A stretch of DNA of 64,000 nucleotides from Zoroaster sp. YZ-2022 (Eukaryota; Echinodermata; Asteroidea; Forcipulatida; Zoroasteridae). The translations under genes were made by a program, and so were the position numbers. Position 1 is the stretch's first letter, and each line of letters starts with the position of its first letter. The notes under the pieces were generated by a model that worked only from the letters and a program-made list of their open reading frames with translations, was not told where the DNA came from and searched no databases. Positions 47,600 through 58,965 of this stretch are shown piece by piece. The stretch is from NCBI GenBank assembly GCA_029582265.1, contig CM055817.1, positions 29,502,303 to 29,566,302 on the forward strand. Direction: 5' to 3'.

Positions 47600-48773
47600 A
47601 TGGTAAGGGCAAAGGAGGAGTTGGACAGTCGACCTCTTTGGGAGACTGTGTCAGATACCTCTTCGGTGCACAAAACACTCTGGTCCTTATGGGATCAGAT
47701 CGAAGTGCGAAACAATGTCCTTTGTAAAAGTTGGGAGTCTGACGATGGAAGGTCGATCAGGTGGCGTCTTGTACTGCCAGAACGGCTAAGGGAGATGGTT
47801 CTCCAAGAGTTGCATGGTGGCCGGGCTAGCGGTCACTTGGTCATTATAAAGACGCTGGCCAAAGTAAAACAAAGGTATTACTGGCCAGGCATGGTCGCTG
47901 ATGTGAGGTCATTCCTCAGACATTGTGAGCTGTGTGGAGGAGGAAGTCGCCTGCGAAGAGGCGTATTGCTCCTTTGCAGCAGTACAGGGTCGGTGAGCCA
48001 ATGGAAAGGGTGGCTCTGGACTTGCTGGTGCCACTGCCACGAAGTGACAGTGGCAATGCCTGGGTTATGGTAGTCGGTGACTACTGCTCAAAATGGATGG
48101 AGGCGTACCCTCTTCCCGATGCTAGGGCGGAGACTGTGGCTGACAAATTTGTCAAAGAGTTTGTTTGTCGGTTTGGGGTTCCCTTGGAATTACATTCCGA
48201 TCAGGGAACCAACTTTGAGTCAGCAGTTTTTGCTGAGATGTGTCGAGTCCTTGGCATCTCGAAGACTCGGACAACGGCGTATAACCCGAAGTCCGATGGG
48301 ATGGTGGAGCGTTTCAATAAAACATTGATAAACATAGTGGCCATGATGATTGAGCCAAAGAGACAGCAGAGTGACTGGGATGAGTGCTTACCTTATGCAT
48401 CATTCGCATATAGATGCACTCCCAGGAATCTACTGGTGAGTCCCCCAACATGATGGTGTTGGGGAGAGAAGTGAGGTTGCCAGTAGATTTGGTAGTGGAA
48501 TGTCCTGCTGTGGAGGACAGAGTGCGGACGGATTTTGCAGAAGCTTTAAGGCACAATCTGCGAGAGGCCCATACCCGAGCGAGGGAGTGCCTCAGGCGGA
48601 GTGCCAGACGGCAGAAGCGCAATTATGACCGTAAGGTGCATGGTGAAGGGTTAAAGGAAGGCCAGTTTGCCTGGCTCTTCAACAAATTGAGGAAAAAGGG
48701 TAGGTCCCCGAAGTTGCAGCTTCGTTGGGAAGGACCTTACTTGGTGGTCAAGCGACTGTCCGATGTGACATAA
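47600..48773 (+). pseudogene. Gypsy 2 integrase
   Basis: Zinc-binding segment with HGGRASGHL and HCELCGG, DDE core with ALDLLVPLPRSDSGN, LHSDQGTNFES and SDGMVERFNK, then a C-terminal WEGPYLVVKRLSDVT region. Frame changes near 47960 and 48440. Typical Gypsy integrase that would insert the cDNA. Confidence 0.9.
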
Positions 48774-49173
48774 TACAGTTAAGACGTGGAGGCAAGGCTT
48801 TTGTGGTCCATGCGGATAGGCTCAAGCCGTATGAGGGTGAAGCCCTAGAGCCATGGACATATCAGCCTAAGCGAGTAGTGGAAAGTCCCAGAGGTGACAA
48901 ACATGAGGATGTTTGGAAGAAGGGGCATGGTGATAGTGAGGAAGTGAGTGAAAGGCCAGATGAGAGGGTTGAACCTACTGTAGGTTCCGAAACTGGTCCA
49001 AGTGATGTAGATAGTGACTGTTGTGGTAGACCACACGGTGGTAGTCGTACATGATGAGAAGACCCCATGAGGTATCCGAAAAGGGAACGTAGGATCCCTG
49101 CGAGGTACCGTTTGTAAGGTTGATAATGTTGATAAACTTAAGATGGTTTGTTTTACTTTCTTGATGCAGGAAA

Positions 49174-49902
49174 ATGACGCTTACGTGCTATGAGTGTAAA
49201 GGCACCTTCACGTCGAAGCAGGGTCTGTGGCGCCATCTGAAGATCGCCCACGGGCCACCCTTATTCCTGCATTGTGGGCACTGCAGTTACCGGGACAAGC
49301 GACGGGATAATCTCAAGCGCCACTACAAGTCCTGTCATCCCGACCACCTCACAGAGTACAGCACCATCCGACCGAAAGTTGATGAGAACCGTGAAGGGGG
49401 CATCAGGATGCCCGTCTCCATCAATAGGAGCATGCTGGTAGGGAGGTTGGCTCGCGAGTCAGCAGTGAGGTCGCCAGTCCCGGCGGCGGCCAGTAAAGCT
49501 CCAGGAAGTCCCGGCCCTGAAAGCCCTACCAGAGAGGCTGTTATCAGCTTGTCACCGACCCCCATCTCGCCCCTGGTTGCTCGGTTGTCCCCGATCGTCC
49601 GCCTGACAGGGAAGCCTCGCTCTATGCTGGACCTAATGAGAAAGGTGCCAAGAAGCCCAAGCGTTCCTCCTGAGACGTCGTCAGAATCGGAGCCACCCCT
49701 GCGCCCCGTCCCAGTGGTGGGCACTGATTGCGATGAGGAAGGGGTCAACTTGGCGCCGCCCACTAAGCAGTCACGACTTGCTAGCATCGAGGAGACTGTC
49801 TGCCGGAAGACGTACCTGGATGGGAAACTGGTTCACCTGGAGCATGTCCACCGCGTCTACCTGAAGCCAGTTGATCCGTCCGTGTTTACCGTGGACGCCT
49901 GA
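49174..49902 (+). CDS. Gypsy 2 accessory ORF: two zinc-finger protein
   Basis: An intact 242-codon frame between pol and the 3' LTR, where envelope genes sit in some relatives; it is not an envelope (no membrane segment). Two C2H2 fingers at the N-terminus: CYECKGTFTSKQGLWRHLKI(AH) and CGHCSYRDKRRDNLKRHYKS(CH). The middle is proline/serine-rich; the tail is YLDGKLVHLEHVHRVYLKP. A TTTCTTGATGCAG splice-acceptor-like site lies a few bases before the ATG, suggesting a spliced subgenomic mRNA. Higher G+C than pol and no frame damage. Possibly a captured host gene that binds element DNA (inference). Confidence 0.7.
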   Translation: MTLTCYECKGTFTSKQGLWRHLKIAHGPPLFLHCGHCSYRDKRRDNLKRHYKSCHPDHLTEYSTIRPKVDENREGGIRMPVSINRSMLVGRLARESAVRSPVPAAASKAPGSPGPESPTREAVISLSPTPISPLVARLSPIVRLTGKPRSMLDLMRKVPRSPSVPPETSSESEPPLRPVPVVGTDCDEEGVNLAPPTKQSRLASIEETVCRKTYLDGKLVHLEHVHRVYLKPVDPSVFTVDA

Positions 49903-51049
49903 GGAAACCAGCCATTTCCAAAATGTAGTTCAACCGTTTTTTAATCTTGCCATTAATAACTTTGAATCAGTGCAGTACTTCGTTAAATTCATATTTTGAT
50001 TGTTGTTAAATTTCAGAGGTATATTCGTGTTGAGGCTGTTAAATTTTTTAAAGACTCTAGAGTTTGTAGTCCTATATTTTTGTATTTCATAAAGTTTTCT
50101 AAAAGATTTGTTACAGTTTATATTTTGTTATTGTGTTCCTTAAGAGAAAAACCTGACACTTAATTTTGTTGTATAAATATATAACTAATGTACCTCGTTA
50201 GGAATCAGGTTGATTTGATTATTGTGTAGATAATTATATGGTAATCCTCCCAGCAGGATTAAGTTTGGTATTTCCAATGTATAAAGCAGTAAGTGTACCT
50301 CATTGGGTATGAGGCTTACTGTATTTTTGTATGTAAATAAGATGGAAAATTGGTCCATCATGAGAACATTCATCAGTCCTACCTGAAACCTGTTGATGAG
50401 AACCAAAATGCATGTCATCTTTTAGCCTGAAGTAACCAGATGACTGACTTTGAATCTTGCCCCTGATGACTCTTATAATTGTGTGCATAATATTTTGATT
50501 GGACATTAATTCTTCTAAATTTTAAGGGATATCTGGAAGTTGCCAAAGGTAGTGTTATCACCGTTATATATAAAACTATATTTTGTTCGTATATTTCTAC
50601 AAGTTTCTAAAGAGTTTTATAACCTTTTATATCTTTGTTTTTGTAAGTTAAAACCAAAGACTTTGTGATTATCACTGTTTAAAGAAATGCTTAAGCTACC
50701 TCATGAAGAGTGCATGAGGTTTATTTATAGATTGTATATAAGAAAATAATGTACAGATGTAGATAAGAGTGATGTTGTGAGGTTTAGGTGAACCTCATGA
50801 GACATAATGTTTATTTGATGTGCTAAAAGTATGTGAGGTTAAGGAAAACCTCAATGATTTAACTTGTATAAATAGTGTGTGAACCTCACATGCAGTGAGG
50901 GTTATTGGAGGTTGTATAAATTGTAAGAGAACCCCATTTAGATAGGAAAGACTATTATTTAATATTGTATAAAGTTAAGTAAACACCACTGTTTGTTAGG
51001 ATTTTTTAAGCTGTTTGGACCGGGACGGTCCAAGCTTAGCTGGGGCCTG
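49903..51049 (+). other. Gypsy 2 3' untranslated region
   Basis: About 1.1 kb without coding sequence, rich in TGAGGTTTA / AACCTCA words, some in head-to-head pairs (50778-50802, 50833-50855, 50882-50919). It ends in the purine-rich TGGGGCC tract just before the 3' LTR. Confidence 0.75.
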
Positions 51050-51093
51050 TGTGACGGAACAGTGGTAGAATTATATGTAAGTTTAGGGCTCTG
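51050..51093 (+). repeat. 3' LTR of Gypsy 2, left part
   Basis: The first 44 bases of the 3' LTR (TGTGACGGAACAG...GGGCTCTG) up to the DNA transposon insertion. CTG at its end is duplicated at 55896-55898. Confidence 0.93.
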
Positions 51094-51425
51094 GGGCGGT
51101 ATTCACAAAACTAACTTAGTAGGGCACTTAAGATTGCCCTTAAATCGTAAGCACCCCGCTAACTTAAGTGGAGCACTTAACTACCTATTCACAAAACATC
51201 TAAGAACCCCGCTTAACTTAGTACCCCACTTATCTCACAACAATTAACTCATATACATATACGAGCGCGTATCACGCACATCTATCCCTAACAATGATTT
51301 TGATTGGTTACATTTCGAGTCCGCGTCACGTCTCCTCTCACATTATTAGACGCGCGCGTGTAAAACACCCTTGACACATGACAGAGATGTACATATGTAC
51401 AACATTGTATAACAATCTTGCAACA

Positions 51426-53317
51426 ATGGCCACTACAGAGGCAAAAAGCCGAAAGCCAAACTTTTCGGAGAAGGAGAAGTTACTTCTTAGTGAGTGGGAG
51501 AATCGTCAGAATATACTACGACCACGTTTCTCATCAAAAATAACATCTCAAGTCAAGCATAATGCCTGGCAAGAAATTGCTGATGCACTGAATGCACAGT
51601 TTCCGTCAGTGCGTCGGGATGTCGCCGAACTCCAAAAGAAATGGCAAAATATGAACAGCAAGATGGAGGAAGCCTCAAAACATCGAAAGGAGTCAAAGAT
51701 AACTGGTATGAAATTCGTCATTTATATATATATAACGTATCTTTAATCATTATAAAGTATCATGGTGTTATGTACAAGTGATTATGGAAGTTTGAATAAC
51801 GTAAACAAAATTCTTGATAAAATAATAAAACTTATATTCAGTTATAGTTGCTGTTATTATTTATAGTTTATGATGGTATTAATCCTCCCTAGAAATAATG
51901 TTGTCTACCGGGGGTGTTGTTATACTTTTAAGAAAAGTGAAATAATTTAGGTAAGAGTACTATTTCCTAAATTCCACCTTATCAGGAATATAAACAATCT
52001 AAATGCATTTTCACTATTTTCTCGGCATGAACGACACAAAGTAATAATCGGAAATTTTCACAGAATTGTTGTTTAACGTAAATGTATAGACTAGTAAGCA
52101 CGGCCTTATAAGAAGTTTTTGCCAACATTACCAATATTGTACCTTTAAATTTTATGGTTTGGTTTTGAAAATGAATAGTAAACTTTCCATTAATTATCCT
52201 GCATGTATGTTCCGATGATTCTCACCGGCAATTTCAGGAAATATTTCATGCAGTTGGAACATTTTTATTTTATTTGAGGAAATGAAAACAAGTTATTCCT
52301 CAAAATAACAATGGGCATCATTTTAGACCAACATAAGTCCTGTCATAAATACATTAGGACAATCTGTTTATTAAACCAAGTTTCTGACATATTCTTGGTA
52401 AAGAAATCTCCAATGTTAAAATGGCAAAAAACATTGGCAACACGTGCAATTTTAAAGGCTTTATCGTTATAAGTGTCACTCTAATACTAGGCATATAATT
52501 ATGTAATTATGTATCTTTTGCATTTTGAAGGAGGAGGACCAGCGCCACCAGACTTGTCTCCTTTAGATCAGAGGTTGATGGTTCTGCTAGGGGAGAATTC
52601 ACCTACCATAGTTGGTATAAGCGGTGGGATTGACAGCTTGGCAACCACCCAACCGGGCCCTCAGATGAGGCGGCTGTAGCAACAGCCGATGCCGATGGAT
52701 ATGTCGCGGCAAGACCTGATGAATGGTAGGTAAACATGATTACCGGAATAAATCCCACCCCAGACAGACCATAGAGAACAAACCAACAAATCATCAAATC
52801 AAACCACTATCTTTGAATACATGTATATTTGCAAAGACTGTTTTGGCTTATATTATTGTACTACGACTGACTGTACAACTTAATTAGTATTGTACGACTT
52901 AGAACTTGACCATGACTCTTTGAAGATTTGACAACACCCCTTTTGCTACGGCCCTGTGCTTACCTCTTTCTGATTTGGATGGCAATATAAACAATAGTAA
53001 ATTGCGACAAAATTGCGCTTATGTACAAATTAATGTGTCTTTTTTCCCGTAGCATTCATGTCGCTGACGAAAGTCTATCCAATGCAGTGAAAATCCCTTC
53101 ATCTGAGAGTCAGCATCGTCAAAAATCAATGACGGGGTCTAGAAAGAGAACAAGAACAGAAGGCAGTGATGAAGAGTATATAAAGTTGCTGGTACTGGAA
53201 CAGAAGAGGAGCGAGGCTGAAACGAGATGGGCAGAGGCTGAAGTAGAGAAGATAGAGTTGAAAAAACAAATGATAACTCTTCAGATCGCCCTATTGCAGA
53301 ACTCATTCCATCAATAA
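51426..53317 (+). CDS. Harbinger Myb/SANT-like DNA-binding protein
   Basis: Partner protein that in Harbinger elements helps the transposase enter the nucleus and bind ends. Exons 51426-51705, 52531-52725, 53053-53317. The N-terminus has a trihelix/SANT region (NFSEKEKLLLSEWENRQNIL, NAWQEIADALNAQFPSVRRD, LQKKWQNMNSKMEEAS); the C-terminal exon is a basic then coiled-coil stretch (LEQKRSEAETRWAEAEVEKI, ELKKQMITLQIALLQNSF) ending TAA at 53315-53317. Exon 2 needs a one-base shift near 52645 to join exon 3; otherwise the frame stops at TAG 52677-52679. The start was chosen at MATTEAKS because of ACAATGG context. Confidence 0.8.
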
Positions 53318-53950
53318 TCCGATAGTATGCCTATATATTGACCAGCGGGGGCAGGGAGCGATTTCAAATCCACGACTGATCGTATTTAAAAAAATGTATA
53401 TAAGCCCTACATTTATTTACAAAATTAATTCTTAAGCAGAGCCTTTCTGTACAAAATAAATCAAGGGTATGGAAAGGTTTTTAAGGAAACATAAGTCCAA
53501 ATTAAAATGCATAATTATTCCGGACTGCAGAAAAATATGTTCGAATGTTATCAAAGTTAATTGTCATCGTGTTTGTTTGCTGGACCATTTTCCATTTATA
53601 AGTTATCTGTGACGTTTTGATTTGTTTTGCTTATACCTGTTTTGGTTTTGATTGTTACTTATTTATGTGAAAGGTTTTATTTCCCTTTTAAATTGCAGCA
53701 TTGCTATTTTTCTTGTACAAACTATGTAAAAATTAAACATGAGAAACAAATTGTAAAAAGAATGGTTGAACAGTTATTAACGGTATATTTAACTCTTTCT
53801 TTTACAATGATGAAGTGAAATGTCTCATTTAATTTTCCTTTCTGCAAGGAAAATAGTCATGTATTCAAAGTATTCAGAACAAATAAATTGTTGTTTCCAA
53901 ATAGACAACCGTTTAAGTTGCTGTCTTTATTTTTTTGTATAGGTGTTTGT

Positions 53951-54028
53951 CATGGCCAGGATCGGAACCCACATTCTGACGATATCAGAACACAAGTCTA
54001 ATGAGCTAGACCGCTCGGCCATATCACT
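53951..54028 (-). repeat. tRNA-derived fragment inside the Harbinger element
   Basis: GGCCAGGATCGGAACCCACA and GAGCTAGACCGCTCGGCCAT are inverted B- and A-box-like words of a tRNA-derived SINE or decayed tRNA. No full cloverleaf checked. Confidence 0.4.
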
Positions 54029-54392
54029 CCATTAGTGGACATCTCAAAACTTGAGAGAATAATTTCAACGGGGGGTAGGGGCAGGGTTTTAATGAGGTTT
54101 TGAGCAAGAGGGGGTGCATGAAGATCAATATTTATATGCATAGATATTATTTTACGAACTTGGCCTACTTAAACAGCTGTAGTGTTATGTTTATTTTACC
54201 TAGTGCATGAAATGTATTACAATGTATATAAAGACGTAAACTGTTCGCTGTCACATGTAATGGCGCAGGCCTTTTTTATTATTATATTATAGCTTGCTTG
54301 GCAACAGTACATGTGCCACATAAACCTCACAACGTAGTGACGTGAGGTCTATAATAATAATCGTCTTCAAATTATGGAAACATGACTTAAAC

Positions 54393-55704
54393 TCACTGGA
54401 AATATGTGTAAACTACATGGTTCCTGACAAGGTTGCCATCTTGACGTTGTGGTGGTTGGTCTGGTTGAGGAAGTGGAGGGTCGTCCATCGGATAATCATC
54501 AATGATGTCTGGGAGGCCTCGTCGCTTTGCGATGTTGTGAAGCACAGCACATGCAGCAATCACCCTGCATGTTCTCTCTGGTGAGAGCCTTATTTCACCG
54601 TGCAGGCAGTGAAACCGTCGTTTCCATTGACCGATGGTTCTCTCAACAATACTCCGAGTTGTTCTATGAAATTCAAGAAATGTACTATTATTTTGCTTGC
54701 TTTAACGTTATCGCTTTAAAAGGAAGAAATTCCATACTAGCCCATACGACATGTGGCTTTTCCATGCCAACATTTTACACGATTTTTGCGCTTTTTATTT
54801 TTAAAGCATTCCGCAAGTTCGACGGTGATAAAATTATCACCTCGATGTTGTTTCTCAAATAAAATAAATGTCAACAGCCTTGATTAAGAAACAAAATAAT
54901 TTGTGAAAGGGACACAACTTACCTGTGTGCTGCATTGTATCTTGCTTCAGCGTGATTTGCTGGTTGGAGAAATGGTGTCAGGAGCCATGATTTCGAGGGG
55001 TAGCCCGTATCGCCTAAAAGGTAACTTTCGTTTTCTTCTTGTCCATTTCCTCGTCGTGCAAAAACATTGCCTAACAAACTCTCCCTCAAGACCCTTGAAT
55101 CATGCGTGCTTCCCGGCCAATTTGCATTGATTTGGATAAATTTACAATTATTGTCCACAACAACTTGTACATTAATGGAGTGATAGTTTTTTCTATTTAC
55201 GTACTGTTCTTCGTGATCCGTCGGTGCAACTATTCGGATATGTGTGCCATCAATAATACCCACTATGCCCGGAAATCCTGCGATGTTGAAAAAAAACCTC
55301 TGATTATTCGGAATTTCCTCGTCTATTGGCCACCTCACAAAATCACCAAGCTTTCTTGACAGACTTGTTGAAACTACATTTACAATCCTTGATACCGAAG
55401 ATTGAGAAATTCTTATTGTATCCCCGACTGTTCGTTGAAAAGTCCCACAGGCGTAAAATTGCAGTGCGATTAATACCTTTATTTCGGGAGGAATGGCACA
55501 GCTTCGTTCGGTCAGAGATACAATTTCGTCTCTTATTAGATTGGTAATAAATAGAACACCGTTTCGGTCGAATCTATACCGTGAGTAAAGTTCCCCGTCA
55601 TCAAATTCTGCAAGAGGATTGCACCTTTCACGAAATACTCTTTCTCTCCGAATTGCTCTTTCGTTTAGATCTCTGTGGTACACGGCACGTAAAAAAGCCG
55701 CCAT
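54393..55704 (-). CDS. Harbinger transposase, HARBI1-like, intact
   Basis: DDE-type nuclease that would cut and paste the element. Two minus-strand exons, 54923-55704 (ATG 55702-55704) and 54393-54663, join at AG/A to give 350 aa, the usual HARBI1 length. The N-terminal helical part reads NPLAEFDDGELYSRYRFDRN; the HTH region is TVGDTIRISQSSVSRIV; the catalytic acids are in GIVGIIDGTHIRI (D), LLGDTGYP (D) and SIVERTIGQWKRRFHCL (E), with HNIAKRRG near the end. No stops or shifts. Convergent with the Myb-like gene. Confidence 0.92.
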
Positions 55705-55895
55705 GACACCTAAGCGCCCCGCTTAAGAAAGTTAAGACTGGTATGACCACGCTTAGATTTAAGACGCACATTTAAGCGGGGTACTTAGCGCAATTGTTTC
55801 GTGAATACCGCTTAAACTGAACGGGTCATCTAAGTTGGGTATTTAAGTGGGGTGCTTACAATTTTGTGACTTAAGTAGTTTTGTGAATACCGCCC

Positions 55896-56994
55896 CTGAT
55901 CACGCATGCGCTGGCAGCGCGCAGCAAGCATTGCGTGGGGTCCTGTGAGAGCTAGAAAGTGGCGTGATCACGTTTCGCGGGCATTCTGGTTCTGGTGCTG
56001 AGTGCTGATGGTGGTGAACGTTCGAGTTATCTGGTTGCTGTGCTGTTTCGTTGAGTTGTTGCGGAGCGAGTTGTGAGTTTATTCCAGAGCTACAGCAGAC
56101 GTGATCAGTGAGGTTCGTTGTAGATTATTACAATTAGGCAGATTTTAGGACTGTTTGGGGTAGGATTGTTTTGGGAACGTGAGTGAGCGTGAGTTTTGGA
56201 CCTATTATTGGGAAGGCTGAGGAGCATAGGAGGGTTGAGGATTACATGCTGTTTGTAGTACACCTCTGGGTGGGATTGACGGCTGGATTGTATTCCTATT
56301 ACCTTTGTGCTTGCTAACCCGGTGAGGTTCATTGGTTGTAGCGCTCTGGGTTCCTGTGAGGGTTATGGTAATCCTCAGGTGTAATCAACCCCGTTAGATA
56401 ATCTGTTACCGATATTTCACTTGATCTGTATTGTGGTTAATATTATAACCTGTTGTGAGGTATACCTGTTACAGGGCTAAGCTGGCAGTGAGCTAGCCTA
56501 GTTGAGGTATACTGGTTTTAAGATTCGTGGTGAGGTTTACCACGAGGTTATTCTCACTGAGGTATATTGTGAGGATTGTGCATATAAAGTTATTGAATTG
56601 TATTTAAAGAAAGCAACGAGGTGAGGTATAGCCTTACCTTTGCCATTGTAATTTAATACAAGACTTTATAAAAGAATCATTGATCAGAATAAACCATTTA
56701 ATTACTGTCTTTGGTAACACTGTATCCTTGTGAGGTTTATTGAGGTTACTGGTAATTGCTCTAATTCCATTGAGGTATAATCATTCCCTAGGCGGTGGTA
56801 CATTTCCACCAAAACGAACTGCCCCTTGGTTTAGTCCGCCGTTCGTTAATTATCCCCCCTTGTGTTCGGGTAGCCGCTCACCCGTGCGCAAGGTTAATAA
56901 ATATTTTTGTTGGATAATAGGCGCTGGTCGGTGTCCCTGGTTCAAAAGATCAGTCTCTTGGGTTTCCCCCAGCGTCGAATATAAAAACGCCACA
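55896..56994 (+). repeat. 3' LTR of Gypsy 2, right part
   Basis: Continues the LTR from CTGATCACGCATGCG to AACGCCACA. Versus the 5' LTR it lacks one GCTGAGT repeat and has a few substitutions. Confidence 0.93.
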
Positions 56995-56998
56995 GTAT

Positions 56999-57910
56999 GT
57001 AGAACAGGCGGTTGACCTGGCAAGTGTGTGGCCACCTACTGTAGTGTCCACAAATGTCTCCCAGAACGGTAAAATGATAGTAACAGCAGAGGTGAACATT
57101 ATTTTAAAATGCAAAAGTGGCATTTGAAAATGTTTTGCCTTGTTAAATAAGTTTTTAATATTTTATGTAGCCTATGGACTGTGCAAGTCTTTGTAGGTAT
57201 TCAAGCATTTGGACATGTTAAAGCGTGTGATTTTGTTTCCTTTCCACGAAAACCCATAGGTTACGAAAAGGTTTCAAGAAGTTTGAATATGTAGGAGACT
57301 TGCACGGTCTATTGCATCTTACTTTTTTAAGTGTTATTTGTGACCTCCAGAAGATTGAGTGAGTAGTTTATTCTGTTGTTTCGTTTCCAGTCCCAAGTTG
57401 GGATTTTGTTGTGATGACTGGTGGACAAAAGGATACAAATGTAGTTTTTATGTGCACAGCCACAATCATGGTTCACATTTTGTTGGTGTCCCTGTTATGA
57501 ACAATAGATTGAAAACCACTGATGTAACAGTTATTTGAATATTATTTACAAATCAATTATCAAGCACTTTGTAAATGAAGAAAAGTAACAAGTACTGTAG
57601 TTTCTTGCAATTGAGTTAAAAACTAAAATTTTATTTTGTAGTTGGTTTACTTCAAACTTTTTTTATTTTTTAACTTTTACGTTTTAAGTTTCCTTTAATT
57701 TATTTATTCGAACCAAAGTAGTAATCGCATAGAAGTTGAAACGAAGTTGACAACTATTTGTGTGGTTGACAGATCAAGTACATGTAGGAAGAATGCTGTA
57801 TGGTCCCAATCTTAACAGTATACACAGTTTGCCAAAACACTAATTTTTGTCTTGTTTATTTTGCCACATTGGAATTCATCACAGGTAACTGTAGTACTAG
57901 TATCTGAACT
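56999..57910 (+). repeat. Tandem host duplication, copy B (right part)
   Basis: Together with 41958-41989 this matches copy A (GTAGAACAGGCGGTTGACC, AACCAAAGTAGTAATCGC, ACATTGGAATTCATCACAGG). It has about 0.4 kb of extra sequence in the middle (57090-57540) and lacks the Harbinger-like element, thereby showing the empty site. Confidence 0.8.
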
Positions 57911-58918
57911 GCAGGCATTGTGCTATATTGTAATAGGGACAAGAAATAAACATTTCAATCATTTGGTGAGTTAATTCTATGTGACTTTTATGAACCAACG
58001 GGACCAACACGCATAAAGGAAAACTCTGTTATTTTACACCAAATATTTCTTTTGGGTTTAGGAGTCCTGTTTATTTAATTATTTATTTTTTGTACAATTA
58101 TTTTTAATTAAACTGAAAACTTTCATATGTTTTGTTCATTCAAATGTTTACACCAAGTACATCTCATTTAAGTATTACATATACATTGAAAAACAGTTAT
58201 TTTACATCTATGCTTGTCCCAATAAATTTTGTCGGGAAACTGTATTCCTTTAACTATTATTGATTGGTTAACAACCACTAAATGGATATTCATCTGAATC
58301 AGATTCATGTAAACTCTGATGTGAGCCTTGACCTCCAAAACCACTCTAATTATGTAATTTTCATAACAATAACAATAATTATAAACCTCAGTTTAAACAA
58401 ATGGCTACACTGAAATACTTATATAACTTAATGTACTGTTTTTGAGGGGGAAAACACGCAAAATGGCAAACATCCCAAACCCATGAAGATGGAGAAACAG
58501 AGAGAAATTAACCGGGCGATTGTAAACGGGGTGGAGGTGGGTGATGAAAAACAAGCTGTCGTTGGTTTTAGTACTGGTTGCAGTAATGGCGAAGCTAAAG
58601 ATGTGAGTTAGGCACACAGACTATGCTGTTGCTATGTAGGGAACTTTCCACCAACCAGAGGCGACGGCGTTGTGGCGCTGTTCCCTAGAGCCAATGACTA
58701 CAAACCGCACCGTGACCCTGGATACTCAGGGATCGCGTTGTATAACCATGCTGCACTTTGTATTACTGTTTGTAAACAACACTGTATTAAAGGGATGATC
58801 GCAGGATTCCCGTGTTCCATAAACCTGATTAAGTATGCACTTAATCTGTCCTTTATGTTTGTTTTTGTTTTTGGTGATATTTGTTCCCCATTATTTCCTT
58901 TCTTGTTATTTCTTTCGA
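57911..58918. other. No gene seen
   Basis: AT-rich non-coding DNA. A frame at 58672-58959 has no recognisable domain and no splice or promoter support. Confidence 0.4.
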
Positions 58919-58965
58919 TCATTATCAATCCTGTGTCATATAATATGACACAGGATTGATAATGA
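58919..58965. repeat. Perfect 22-bp hairpin, 3-base loop
   Basis: TCATTATCAATCCTGTGTCA-TA, loop TAA, then the exact reverse complement. It could be a cruciform, a small fold-back element or a palindromic transposon tip. Confidence 0.85.

Larger units (their letters stand above)
51094..55895. mobile_element. PIF/Harbinger DNA transposon, 4.8 kb
   Basis: Terminal inverted repeats GGGCGGTATTCACAAAAC and its complement (ending at 55895), with CTG on both sides (51091-51093, 55896-55898). The intact 5' LTR shows the empty site (GGGCTCTGATCACG). Subterminal AAGTGGGGTGCTTA-like words repeat in both ends. It carries a Myb-like gene (plus) and a transposase (minus), the usual two-gene layout of this superfamily. 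Nested inside the Gypsy LTR, so it is the youngest insertion here. Confidence 0.95.
41990..56994 (+). mobile_element. Gypsy LTR retrotransposon 2 with accessory ORF
   Basis: Complete element flanked by GTAT (41986-41989, 56995-56998). 5' LTR 41990-43136; 3' LTR 51050-56994 split by a DNA transposon (51094-55895). The LTR pair differs at only about four bases and one 7-bp indel over 1.15 kb, so it is young. Order: gag, protease, RT, RNase H, integrase, then a zinc-finger ORF. Inserted in copy B of the host duplication. Confidence 0.95.

Noticed and set aside
49174..49902. Envelope gene of Gypsy 2
   Set aside because: No signal peptide, membrane anchor or furin-type site; two C2H2 fingers instead.
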